DNA from: Saccharopolyspora soli
Lineage (GTDB): Bacteria; Actinomycetota; Actinomycetes; Mycobacteriales; Pseudonocardiaceae
Direction: 5' to 3'
DNA length: 64,000 nucleotides
Assembly: GCF_022678645.1 (NCBI RefSeq)
Contig: NZ_JALBWV010000018.1
Span: 1 to 64,000, forward strand
Within the stretch, counting starts at the first letter, position 1; every line of letters starts with the position of its first letter. A program made the translations under genes and the position numbers. Below are positions 16,518 through 24,631 of this stretch, one piece after another. A model generated the notes under the pieces. It saw only the letters and a list, made by a program, of their open reading frames with translations. It ran no database searches and was not told where the DNA came from.

Positions 16518-17273
16518 ATGAGCTACTCGGTCGGCGAAGCCGCCCGGCTCGCCGGGGTGACCGTGCGGACGCTGCACCACTACGACGAAATCGGTCTGCT
16601 GACACCGAGCGCCCGGACGTCGGCTGGCTACCGCAGCTATTCCGACGCGGATCTGGACCGGCTGCGCCGAATCCTGTTCTACCGGGAGCTGGACCTCACC
16701 CTCGACGACATCGCGAGCATCCTCGCCGAAGGTGACGCTCGGGCGCACCTGAAGCGGCAGCACGAACTGCTGCGCAGCCGCATCGAGCGGCTGCAGCGGA
16801 TGGTCGCGGCAGTGGAACGCGAACTGGAGGCGAGCACCTTGGGCATAAACCTGACGCAGGAGGAGAAGTTCGAGCTCTTCGGCGACTTCGACCCGGACGA
16901 CTACACCGAGGAAGTCGAGCAGCGCTGGGGCGGCACGGACGCGTACCGGGAGTCCCAGCAGAAGATGAGCTCCTACACGAAGGAGGACTGGAAGCGGTTC
17001 CTGGCCTCCCAGGAGGACATCGGCCGCCGCCTGGCGGAAGCGCACCAGGCCGGGATCGCGCCGGAGAGCGAAGCGGCGATGGACCTGGCCGAGGAGCACC
17101 GCCAGCACATCACGCGCTGGTGCTACGACTGCACCTACGAGATCCACCGCGGTCTCGGCGAGATGTACGTCGCGGACGAGCGCTTCCGCGCGGTGTACGA
17201 GGACCTGGCGCCCGGCCTGGCGGAATTCGTCCGAACGGCGATCACCGCCAACGCCGACCGAGCCTCGGTCTGA
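16518..17273 (+). CDS. TipA-like MerR family regulator
   Basis: 251 residues: MerR HTH (Y-S-V-G-E-A-A-R-L-A-G-V-T-V-R-T-L-H-H-Y-D) at 3-70, a coiled coil around 75-110, then a TipAS antibiotic-binding domain (Q-R-W-G-G-T-D-A-Y, W-C-Y-D-C-T-Y-E-I-H-R-G-L-G-E-M-Y). In TipA a Cys in this region reacts with thiopeptides such as thiostrepton; two Cys are present here. The ATG is preceded by three tandem Shine-Dalgarno-like units (GGAGGTGAGGAGGTGAGGAG), which is unusual. It sits downstream of the DrrAB-like exporter and may control it. Confidence 0.93.
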   Translation: MSYSVGEAARLAGVTVRTLHHYDEIGLLTPSARTSAGYRSYSDADLDRLRRILFYRELDLTLDDIASILAEGDARAHLKRQHELLRSRIERLQRMVAAVERELEASTLGINLTQEEKFELFGDFDPDDYTEEVEQRWGGTDAYRESQQKMSSYTKEDWKRFLASQEDIGRRLAEAHQAGIAPESEAAMDLAEEHRQHITRWCYDCTYEIHRGLGEMYVADERFRAVYEDLAPGLAEFVRTAITANADRASV

Positions 17274-17301
17274 GACTGTTTCAGAAGACTCCAGGGTCTG
17301 C

Positions 17302-17329
17302 GGGTGCGTTGGGGCGCCCCAACGCACCC
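17302..17329. terminator. Perfect palindrome after the MerR gene
   Basis: GGGTGCGTTGGGGC and its exact reverse complement form a 28-bp palindrome about 30 nt after the MerR stop. No T-run. Likely a transcription terminator. Confidence 0.6.
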
Positions 17330-17400
17330 ACCCCTGATCGTGCTGCCCGACCGTAGGGCTGGCGGGAGAATCGAGCCGAAACCGGCAAGAGGGGGACCCG

Positions 17401-17748
17401 ATGAGTGACACCACGATCATCAAGGTGGACGGCGCGCACTCGCCGCGCGGCTCGCTGGGGCAGTACTACCTCGCCGAGGGTGTGGGCCTGTCGATGCGGC
17501 TGTGGCGCGACGAACCGCCAGGCACCGACAAACCTTCCGCCGCACGGGATTACGAGACCGCCGGGTACGTGATCAGCGGCCGCGCGGAGCTGCACAGCGA
17601 AGGGCAGACCGTGCTGCTGCAACCCGGCGACTCGTGGGTCATCCCCAGGGGCGCCGAGCACCACTACAAGATCCTGGAAACGTTCACCGCCGTGGAGGCC
17701 ACGCACCCACCGGCCCAGGTCCACGGTCGCGACGAGACGCCCAGCTGA
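17401..17748 (+). CDS. Cupin domain protein
   Basis: 115 residues, single small beta-barrel with cupin motifs G-Y-V-I-S-G-R-A-E-L and P-G-D-S-W-V-I-P-R-G-A-E-H-H-Y. The metal-binding histidines are only partly present in motif 1. AAGAGGGGG precedes the ATG. It lies 14 nt upstream of the MBL-rhodanese gene and is probably co-transcribed with it. Confidence 0.88.
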   Translation: MSDTTIIKVDGAHSPRGSLGQYYLAEGVGLSMRLWRDEPPGTDKPSAARDYETAGYVISGRAELHSEGQTVLLQPGDSWVIPRGAEHHYKILETFTAVEATHPPAQVHGRDETPS

Positions 17749-17762
17749 CCTGCGGGCGCGTG

Positions 17763-19115
17763 ATGGTCGCGATCGAAGTCGTCGAGACCTCGTCGCTCGG
17801 CGATCGCAGCTACCTGGTCACCGACGGCGCGGTGGCGGCCGTGGTGGACCCGCAACGCGACATCGACCGGCTGTTCGCCGCGGCTGGTCGCCGCGACGTC
17901 CGCATCACGCACGTGCTGGAGACGCACATCCACAACGACTACCTCTCCGGCGGCCTGGAGCTGTGTCGGCTCACCGGGGCGGAGTACGGGGTGGCCGCAG
18001 CCGACGAGGTGACCTTCGCGCGACGTCAGCTGGTGGAAGGCGATGTGCTGGAGGTGTCGCCACAACTGCGGCTGCGCGTGCTGGCGACTCCGGGGCACAC
18101 CTTCCACCACCTGTCCTACGTGCTCGAAGGCACCGACGGGGCGGTCGGGGTGTTCACCGGCGGATCGCTGCTGTTCGGCTCGACCGGGCGCACCGACCTG
18201 CTCGGGCAGCAGCACAGCGAGGAACTGGCCCGGCAGCAGCACGCGTCGGTCCACAAGCTCGCCGAGGTGCTGCCGGACGGCGCGGAGATCTGGCCGACGC
18301 ACGGCTTCGGCAGTTACTGCTCGGCCAGCGCGGTGTCCGGCGACTCCGGGACCGTCGGCCAGCAGAAGAAGGTCAACGCCGCGTTCCGCCTCAGCGAGGA
18401 CGAATTCGTCGAGCACACCCTCTGCGCGCTGGACCCGTTCCCGGCCTACTACGCGCGGATGGGCTCGCGGAATCTGACCGGCCCGGACCCGGTGGACCTG
18501 CGGGAACCGGCCAGGGTGCGGCCAGCGGAGCTCGCGCGGCGGCTGCGCGGCGCCGAATGGGTGGTGGACCTGCGCTCCCGCCGCGCCTTCACGCGCGCCC
18601 ACCTGGCGGGCGCGATCAGCCTCGGGTTGGACGGTCCGCTGGCGACCTGGCTCGGCTGGCTGACCGACTGGGGCACCCCGTTTACCCTGCTCGGCGAGGC
18701 ACCGGAGCAGGTCGCGGCGGCGCAGCGCGAACTGGTGCGCATCGGCATCGAGCGGCTGACCGCGGCGGTCGGTCAGCCGCAGGAACTCGTGGACGCCAGC
18801 CTGGTGCGCGGCATGCCGTCGGCGACCTTCGCCGATCTCGCCGAAGCCGGTCCGGGCACCGTTGTGCTGGACGTGCGGATGCGCCGGGAGTGGCGGGCCC
18901 GCCACCTCAAGAACGCCGTGCACATCCCGCTTTTCGAGCTGCGGGATCGGACCCATGAAATCGCCGACGGCGTCGTGTGGGTGCATTGCAGCGCCGGATA
19001 CCGGGCCGCCGCGGCGGCTTCGCTGCTGGCGCGCGAAGGCCGCGAGGTCGTGTTGATCGACGAGGAGTTCGCCGCGGCGCAGCACGCCGGACTGCCCCTG
19101 GTGTCCGACCGCTGA
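17763..19115 (+). CDS. MBL-fold persulfide dioxygenase-like protein with two rhodanese domains
   Basis: 450 residues. The N-terminal metallo-beta-lactamase fold has H55-x-H57-x-D59-Y and A-T-P-G-H-T-F-H-H, as in ETHE1/CstB-type persulfide dioxygenases. It is followed by a first rhodanese domain (about 250-330) that lacks an active-site Cys, and a second (about 350-450) with Cys409 in V-H-C-S-A-G-Y-R. The likely role is sulfide or persulfide detoxification. A GTG directly before the ATG is an alternative start. Confidence 0.87.
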   Translation: MVAIEVVETSSLGDRSYLVTDGAVAAVVDPQRDIDRLFAAAGRRDVRITHVLETHIHNDYLSGGLELCRLTGAEYGVAAADEVTFARRQLVEGDVLEVSPQLRLRVLATPGHTFHHLSYVLEGTDGAVGVFTGGSLLFGSTGRTDLLGQQHSEELARQQHASVHKLAEVLPDGAEIWPTHGFGSYCSASAVSGDSGTVGQQKKVNAAFRLSEDEFVEHTLCALDPFPAYYARMGSRNLTGPDPVDLREPARVRPAELARRLRGAEWVVDLRSRRAFTRAHLAGAISLGLDGPLATWLGWLTDWGTPFTLLGEAPEQVAAAQRELVRIGIERLTAAVGQPQELVDASLVRGMPSATFADLAEAGPGTVVLDVRMRREWRARHLKNAVHIPLFELRDRTHEIADGVVWVHCSAGYRAAAAASLLAREGREVVLIDEEFAAAQHAGLPLVSDR

Positions 19116-19158
19116 GCCCTATCCCGGTCGGCACCGGCTGCCCGGCGACCGGCCGGAG

Positions 19159-19290
19159 GTGGTCTGCCTGCTGTTCGGCACGATCTTCGGCGGCGTCGGC
19201 GTGCTCATGACCTGGGCGGTGCTGCGCAGCTGTGATCGCTCGCCGATGGCGATTCCGGGCATACACTCGCAGGCACGAGGTGTTCGGTGA
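19159..19290 (+). CDS. Possible 43-residue single-span membrane peptide
   Basis: GTG 19159 opens a frame encoding one hydrophobic segment (L-L-F-G-T-I-F-G-G-V-G-V-L-M-T-W-A-V-L) and a short polar tail, ending just before the LuxR-type gene. No convincing ribosome site; it may be a remnant of a larger membrane protein. Confidence 0.25.
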   Translation: MVCLLFGTIFGGVGVLMTWAVLRSCDRSPMAIPGIHSQARGVR

Positions 19291-19306
19291 GTTGCGGGTG
19301 GTCGTG

Positions 19307-21607
19307 ATGGCAACCCGGCGGGTGGGCAGACTCCCCGACGACCTGACGAGTTTCGTTGGCCGCCGCGGGGCGATCACGCAGGTCAAACGTCTGCTGTCAA
19401 CGTCCCGGCTGGTGACCCTGACCGGTGTGGCGGGGGTCGGCAAGTCGCGGCTGGCGACCCGCGTCGCGCGCGATCTGCGCCGCGCCTTCCCGGACGGCAT
19501 CTGGTTGGTGGAGTTGGCCAAGGTCCCGGCGCGCAACCACCTCGCCCGCGTGCTGCTGGCCACCCTGGGGCTGCGCGATCGACCGGCGCTGTCCGCGGAA
19601 GATCTGCTCGCCGAGCAGCTGGCCGACAAGCGGATGCTGATCGTGCTCGACGGCTGCGAGCACCTGTTGGAGGAGTGCGGACCGCTGGTCGGCGGGCTGC
19701 TCGCGGCCGCGCCAGAGGTGCGCGTCCTGGTCACCTCGCGGGCCCCGCTGGCGATCGCGGGTGAGCAGGTGTGGCCGGTGCCGCCGATGGTCATGCCCCG
19801 GCTGGACCGGTACGGCCACGTGGTGCAGCGGGCCACCGGCTACGAGGCGCTGGAGCTGTTCGCCGACCGAGCCTCGGCGGTCGTGCCAGGGTTCGCCGTG
19901 GGTCCGGAAAACGAGGCGCTGGTGGTGCGGCTGTGCCAGCAGCTCGACGGGTTGCCGCTGGCCATCGAGCTGGCCGCGGTGTGGATGCGGTCGCTTTCGG
20001 TCGAGGAGATCCTGGACCGGCTCGCCGACCGGTACCGCCTGCTGACCCTGGGCGATCGCAATGCCGTGCCGCACCACCGCACGCTGCGGGCGGCGATCGA
20101 GTGGAGCTTCGACCTGTGCTCGCCGACCGAGCAGGCGTTGTGGGCGCGGCTGTCGGTGTTCGCGAGCAGCTTCGACCTGGACGCCGCCGAAGCCGTCTGC
20201 GTCGGCGACGGGGTGAGCACCGAGGATGTGCTCGTCGGGGTCGCGGGTCTGGTGGAGAAGTCCGTGCTGACCAAGGAGGACCAGCACGACGCCCCGACCC
20301 GCTACCGGTTGCTGAAGACGATCCAGGAGTACGGGCGGGAGCGGCTCGGCGGCGGCGCGAAGGAACTGGTGTTGCGGCGGCGGCACCGCGACCACTTCCT
20401 GCTGCTCGCCGAGCACATCGACGCGGAGTGGCTGGGCCCCAACCAGGCGGAGTGGCTGACCCGGCTGCTGCAGGACCGGGCGAACCTGCGGGCCGCCTTG
20501 GACTTCTGCCGCACCGAATCCGGCGAAGGGCACGAGGGCCTGCGAATGGCTGCGGCGCTGCGGTTCTTCTGGATGGCTGGCGGACTGCTGCGCGAAGGCC
20601 GCTACTGGCTGGACGAGGCGCTCCAGGTGTCATCGGGACCGAGCCTGCAGCGGGCGCGGGCACTGGCGGTCAACAGCCTGGTCACCGGTTTGCAGGGCGA
20701 CACCGACACGGCGAACGGCTTGCTGGCCGAGGCGCGGGAGGTGGCCACCCAGGTCAAGGCCGATTCGGTGACGGCGTCGATCGCGCACCTCGCCGGGACC
20801 ATCGCGATGCTGCGCAACGAGCACGCGCGGGCCGCGACCTGGTTCACCGAGGCGCTGGACCGGGACGACATGCCGCGGCACGACGGGTTGGCGCTGCTCA
20901 GCCTGCCGAAATTGGCGCTGGTGACGGCCTTCCGGGGCGACTACGGGCGGGCCGTCGAGCTGTGCGAGCAGTGCCGGGAGATCTGCGAGGAGCACGGTGA
21001 GCAGTGGGGTCGGGGGTGGGCCGAGATGGTGCTCGGCTTGGTGCGCTGGAGGCAGGGCGACTTCCCCGCGGCACTGGTGCACCTGCACGAATGCCTGCGG
21101 ATCAAGCACCTGTTCAGCGACCTCACCGGAATTCTGCTGGCGATCGAACTGGAGTCGTGGGTGGCCGCGGCCCAGCAGCACCCGGCACGGGCGGCTCGGC
21201 TGACCTCGGCCGTGGCCCACCTGTGGAAGCCGCTGGGCAGCTACTTGTTCGGCATCGAGCGCTACTTCGCCTGGCACGCGGAGACCGAAGCGCGGATCCG
21301 CAACAGCCTGCCAACGCCGGAACTGCGCGCCGCGCGACGGCAGGGCGCCGAGGACACCGTCGAGGAGTTGATCCGGTTCGCGCTCGGGGAACGCGAACCG
21401 GCGCAGACGGCGGACACTCCCGCGCGGCTGACCCCGCGTGAGCAGGAGGTGGCGCAGCTGGTCGCGCAGGGCCTGTCGAACCGGCAGATCGCGGAGCAGC
21501 TGGTGATCTCCAAGCGGACCTCGGACAGCCACATCGAGCACATCCTGGCCAAGCTCGGCGTCACCTCCCGAGCCCAAATCGCGGTCTGGGTAGCCGAACG
21601 GTCGTGA
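19307..21607 (+). CDS. Large LuxR family regulator with NB-ARC ATPase
   Basis: 766 residues from ATG 19307. STAND architecture: P-D-D-L-T-S-F-V-G-R entry motif, Walker A G-V-A-G-V-G-K-S near 46, Walker B L-I-V-L-D-G-C-E-H near 114, G-L-P-L-A-I-E-L at about 205, winged helix, TPR-like helical repeats (about 400-680) and a C-terminal LuxR HTH (L-T-P-R-E-Q-E-V-A-Q-L-V-A-Q-G-L). These proteins are ATP-dependent signal switches that activate transcription. The target is unknown. TGA lies inside palindrome family B, copy 3. Confidence 0.92.
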   Translation: MATRRVGRLPDDLTSFVGRRGAITQVKRLLSTSRLVTLTGVAGVGKSRLATRVARDLRRAFPDGIWLVELAKVPARNHLARVLLATLGLRDRPALSAEDLLAEQLADKRMLIVLDGCEHLLEECGPLVGGLLAAAPEVRVLVTSRAPLAIAGEQVWPVPPMVMPRLDRYGHVVQRATGYEALELFADRASAVVPGFAVGPENEALVVRLCQQLDGLPLAIELAAVWMRSLSVEEILDRLADRYRLLTLGDRNAVPHHRTLRAAIEWSFDLCSPTEQALWARLSVFASSFDLDAAEAVCVGDGVSTEDVLVGVAGLVEKSVLTKEDQHDAPTRYRLLKTIQEYGRERLGGGAKELVLRRRHRDHFLLLAEHIDAEWLGPNQAEWLTRLLQDRANLRAALDFCRTESGEGHEGLRMAAALRFFWMAGGLLREGRYWLDEALQVSSGPSLQRARALAVNSLVTGLQGDTDTANGLLAEAREVATQVKADSVTASIAHLAGTIAMLRNEHARAATWFTEALDRDDMPRHDGLALLSLPKLALVTAFRGDYGRAVELCEQCREICEEHGEQWGRGWAEMVLGLVRWRQGDFPAALVHLHECLRIKHLFSDLTGILLAIELESWVAAAQQHPARAARLTSAVAHLWKPLGSYLFGIERYFAWHAETEARIRNSLPTPELRAARRQGAEDTVEELIRFALGEREPAQTADTPARLTPREQEVAQLVAQGLSNRQIAEQLVISKRTSDSHIEHILAKLGVTSRAQIAVWVAERS

Positions 21608-21645
21608 GTGCGTAGCCGTGCTCCAGTCCGGCTACGCACTCACGA
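21602..21645. repeat. Palindrome family B, copy 3
   Basis: TCGTGAGTGCGTAGCCG and CGGCTACGCACTCACGA, 17-bp perfect arms around a 10-nt loop. The LuxR-type gene stop (21605-21607) is part of the left arm. It can act as a terminator between convergent genes. Confidence 0.75.
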
Positions 21646-21725
21646 CACCGCGGTGCGGGCGACGGAACCCGCAGTGGTCTTCTCGGCTCCGGGATCCCCG
21701 GCTTGCATGTCCAAGCGTCCGCCGC

Positions 21726-22130
21726 TCAGGCGGTGGGGTGCAGGATTTCGGCGTGGGCTCGGCGGGCCGCCGAGACGACGACCTGCCAGGGCGGTGCCAG
21801 GCGGTCCGCCCGCGGCGGGCTGATCCAGCGCGGGTCATCCAGCGGGGGCAACGCCAGTCGACTGCCGGTCGGCATGGCGACGACCTCGGCGAGTTCGTCC
21901 GGCAAGTCACCCCGACCGTCCGGCTGGGTGAGCAGCACCCAGTCGTCGCCGTCGGCCAGCGCGGGTCCGGCCTGCAGGTGGACGACCAGCACGTGGTGCA
22001 CGCGGGCGGCTAGTTCGGCGGGGATGCGCAGCGCACCCACCCGGCCGCCGATGATCAGTGTGGTTCGGTCGGTTTTGGGATCTTGCTCGACCCACCAACC
22101 GTAGGAGCGGTATTCGGAGTTACTGTTCAT
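21726..22130 (-). CDS. Conserved actinobacterial hypothetical protein
   Basis: 134 residues. W-W-V-E-Q-D near the start, G-A-L-R-I-P-A-E-L-A-A-R-V, then W-V-L-L-T-Q-P and a tail R-W-I-S-P-P-R. The G-A-L-R-x-P-A motif and overall layout are seen in actinobacterial proteins sometimes annotated as primase/polymerase-related, but I see no catalytic residues, so I assign no function. Confidence 0.6.
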   Translation of the reverse strand: MNSNSEYRSYGWWVEQDPKTDRTTLIIGGRVGALRIPAELAARVHHVLVVHLQAGPALADGDDWVLLTQPDGRGDLPDELAEVVAMPTGSRLALPPLDDPRWISPPRADRLAPPWQVVVSAARRAHAEILHPTA

Positions 22131-22207
22131 GTCGATTGATCGCGGGCCTCAAGAGGAATCAGGGGATCGGGTGGTCCGGGAACGGTCGGCTCCCAGATGC
22201 ATTAGAA

Positions 22208-22273
22208 ATCAGCGAGGCAGGCGCGGCGGTTGTCTTGCCGCCTTGTCGGACGGGTGGCACCCGCCTCGCTGAT
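22208..22273. ncRNA. Candidate three-way-junction structured element
   Basis: Outer helix ATCAGCGAGGC (22208-22218) with GCCTCGCTGAT (22263-22273) encloses a GGCGG/CCGCC hairpin and a CGGGT-ggc-ACCCG hairpin that ends exactly at the outer helix. The layout resembles a small structured RNA or a folded DNA element. It lies in the 570-bp gap 22131-22702 and no gene reads through it. Strand unknown. Confidence 0.35.
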
Positions 22274-22483
22274 GGGAGGGCCGAACAACAGACGGCTGGG
22301 GCAATTTGACTGCTGTCCGGTCGCTGGGCGTTACCTCCTCCCTGTCGCGAAATCCGCTGAAAGATCCGGGGGTCGACCCATGACCGCCTCGGCCGGGTGG
22401 GCCGCAGTCGAGACGGCGGTCTCGTCGCCGTTCGATCACCGGGTCTTGCAGGCGGAAGTGCTTCGTGCACCGCTTGCGGCGGC

Positions 22484-22511
22484 GCCACGTCCGAAAACTT
22501 CCGGACGTGGC
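22484..22511. terminator. Stem-loop in the gap before the acidic protein gene
   Basis: GCCACGTCCG and CGGACGTGGC, 10-bp arms with an 8-nt A-rich loop. It is 190 nt upstream of the next start, has no T-run and its role is unclear. Apart from this and the element at 22208, the gap holds nothing I recognise. Confidence 0.35.
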
Positions 22512-22702
22512 GAAAGCATGGACCAAGGACCCTGGTAGGCAAAGCGGGACATGTACCGATGGCCGTACCGATGTGACCCCGGTTTCACCCATTCGAGGGT
22601 CACGACACGCGTGCGGAATCCGGCCTCCGCTACCGGGAAACCACTCCGGGACTCCCTACCCTCTACCCGATCCCCCGCACACCTGAGCGAAAGGAGCGAG
22701 TC

Positions 22703-24493
22703 ATGCGCACTGCCTTCATCCACGGCGAAGTGGACCGGTTCGAAGCCGCGCGCGACGAGTTGATCGACCGGTTCGACCGCAGCCGACCGGAGTTGGAGGC
22801 CGGTTGGCTGGTGGAATGCCTGCTGGACGACAAGCTCGTCCGCGACGGCCTGCTGGCCTGCTGGAGCGAGGAGGACTTGGCGCGGTTCCTGGTCGAAGTG
22901 GTGCCACGTCGCCTGGTGGTGCAGGAGTGGTCGGCCGTTCCGGAGGTCCTGCACCAGTGGCTCGGCTTCCTCGCCGAGGAGGGTCTGCTGACCTCGCCGA
23001 CTCCGGTGTCGGAGCTGCACGAGGCGGTCGAGCGGGCCGTGCCGGACTACCTGGCCGCGATGGCCGAGCCCACCGAGTGGAGCCTGGAGAAGTTCTGGGA
23101 CACCACGATGCGCGAACTCGGCGTGGACGTCGACGATCCGCAAGCCGTGGCCGAGTTCTTCGACTCGGTGGATTCCGACGAGATCGATTTCGACAGCGAG
23201 GTGTTCGAGGAGATCGAGCGCCGCGACTCGCTGGACGCCACCCGACCAGCGCTCTGGCTGCCGCCGATCGAGCTCGCCGAGATCGAACCGCACCGGGCGA
23301 TCGCGGCGAGCACGCCGATCATGCAGCAGCTGCGCACCTTGCTGGACTGGGTCGGCGACGGCCAGGATCCCTCCGATGTGGACAAACTGGCGGCGGCACT
23401 GGGCAGCGACGCGGCAGACGCCGACCTGCTGCTGGAGTGGGCCGAGCGGGCGGGCCTGCTCCGGTCGGCCGGAGACCAGCTGGCCCCCACCCTGATCGCC
23501 GAATCGCTGCTGGCCGAACCGGAACTGCTGTGGACCCGGCTCTGGCAGCGGTTCGTGCTGGTGGACGACGTCTTCCACGAGCAGCTCGACGTCCTGGCCG
23601 ATGGTGAGGACGCGCTGCCGGAGATCGTGCAGTCGGCGTTGAGCCTGCTGTACTCGCGAACCGACGCGGTACCGCTGGAGCTGATCGTCGCGACGGCCTG
23701 CGATCTCCTCGGGCAAGGCGAACTGGACGAGCGGGAAGCGGTGCGCGACATCGTGCGGCGGATGCTCGCGCAGTGGGAGGCGATGCAGGCGGTCCGCTGC
23801 CACGTCACGACCGCGCCGGAAGAGGTCGAGGCGCTGGAAGCGGACATGCCAGAGGGCATCACCGCCGATCGCACGATGGTCGAGCTGATGCCCGCGGGTC
23901 TGTGGGCGGCTCGAGGATCGCTGCGCGCCTTCGGCTTCCAGGTGCCCGCGGTGGACGATCTGGTGGCATGCCCGGCGGAGCTGCTGGCGCTCGTCGCGGC
24001 GGACACCCCGGCGGACGTGCAGCAGGTGTTGGTCCAGCGGTGGATCGAGCGGCGCGGCGAGCGGCAGGCCAGCGCGGAGCTGGCGGACCTGCTGCGGCGC
24101 GTCGACGACCCGACGATCCGCCTGGCGGCGCTGGGGCTGCTGGAACACACGGGCGAGGAAGGCGTCTCGGCGGCGAGCCAGCTGATCGAGGACCCGATCG
24201 CTGGCCCGGCAGCGCGGATGTGGCTGCAATCGCGGCCGACGAGCACGGCGGACGTGGCCCGGCCCGGCGACGAGCTGCTGTTCTGGCTGGACGGCATGGC
24301 CGCGGCCGTGGATGAAGATGTCGACCTGTTCCTGGCCGAGTTCAGCCACCAGCCAGCGGCGGACCAGATCGCCCTGATCAAGGAGATCGCAGCGACCGAG
24401 CACGGCAGCGCGGGCGAAGTCCTCGCGGTGCTCGCCGAACACCACCCGGAGGAAACCATCGCAACAGCCGCCCAAGAAGCCCTGAATTCGTGA
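22703..24493 (+). CDS. Large acidic protein of unknown function
   Basis: 596 residues from ATG 22703 with AAAGGAGCG upstream. Strongly acidic, no signal peptide or membrane helix, rich in short amphipathic helices. The C-terminal third (about 460-596) has repeated L-x-x-L and A-A-x-x-L helices suggestive of HEAT/armadillo-type repeats. The N-terminal half has a very acidic stretch (V-D-S-D-E-I-D-F-D-S-E-V-F-E-E) near 170. I do not recognise the family. It is transcribed alone. Confidence 0.75.
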   Translation: MRTAFIHGEVDRFEAARDELIDRFDRSRPELEAGWLVECLLDDKLVRDGLLACWSEEDLARFLVEVVPRRLVVQEWSAVPEVLHQWLGFLAEEGLLTSPTPVSELHEAVERAVPDYLAAMAEPTEWSLEKFWDTTMRELGVDVDDPQAVAEFFDSVDSDEIDFDSEVFEEIERRDSLDATRPALWLPPIELAEIEPHRAIAASTPIMQQLRTLLDWVGDGQDPSDVDKLAAALGSDAADADLLLEWAERAGLLRSAGDQLAPTLIAESLLAEPELLWTRLWQRFVLVDDVFHEQLDVLADGEDALPEIVQSALSLLYSRTDAVPLELIVATACDLLGQGELDEREAVRDIVRRMLAQWEAMQAVRCHVTTAPEEVEALEADMPEGITADRTMVELMPAGLWAARGSLRAFGFQVPAVDDLVACPAELLALVAADTPADVQQVLVQRWIERRGERQASAELADLLRRVDDPTIRLAALGLLEHTGEEGVSAASQLIEDPIAGPAARMWLQSRPTSTADVARPGDELLFWLDGMAAAVDEDVDLFLAEFSHQPAADQIALIKEIAATEHGSAGEVLAVLAEHHPEETIATAAQEALNS

Positions 24494-24568
24494 GCCGCTA
24501 ATTTCGAGCGTCACCATTTCTGCTGGTCAGAGCCTGATTTTCGTGACTTGGCTCATGTCCGTTTGGTC

Positions 24569-24590
24569 GGCTAACAGAAAGTTGTTAGCC
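24569..24590. promoter_or_regulatory. Palindrome upstream of the MFS exporter gene
   Basis: GGCTAAC-agaaagtt-GTTAGCC, perfect 7-bp arms, 42 nt upstream of the MFS start. Its form fits an operator for a dimeric repressor; no regulator gene is adjacent. Confidence 0.5.
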
Positions 24591-24631
24591 TTGCAAACGA
24601 ACAGCTTCCGTTCAGCAAGGGGTGGCGGCCG

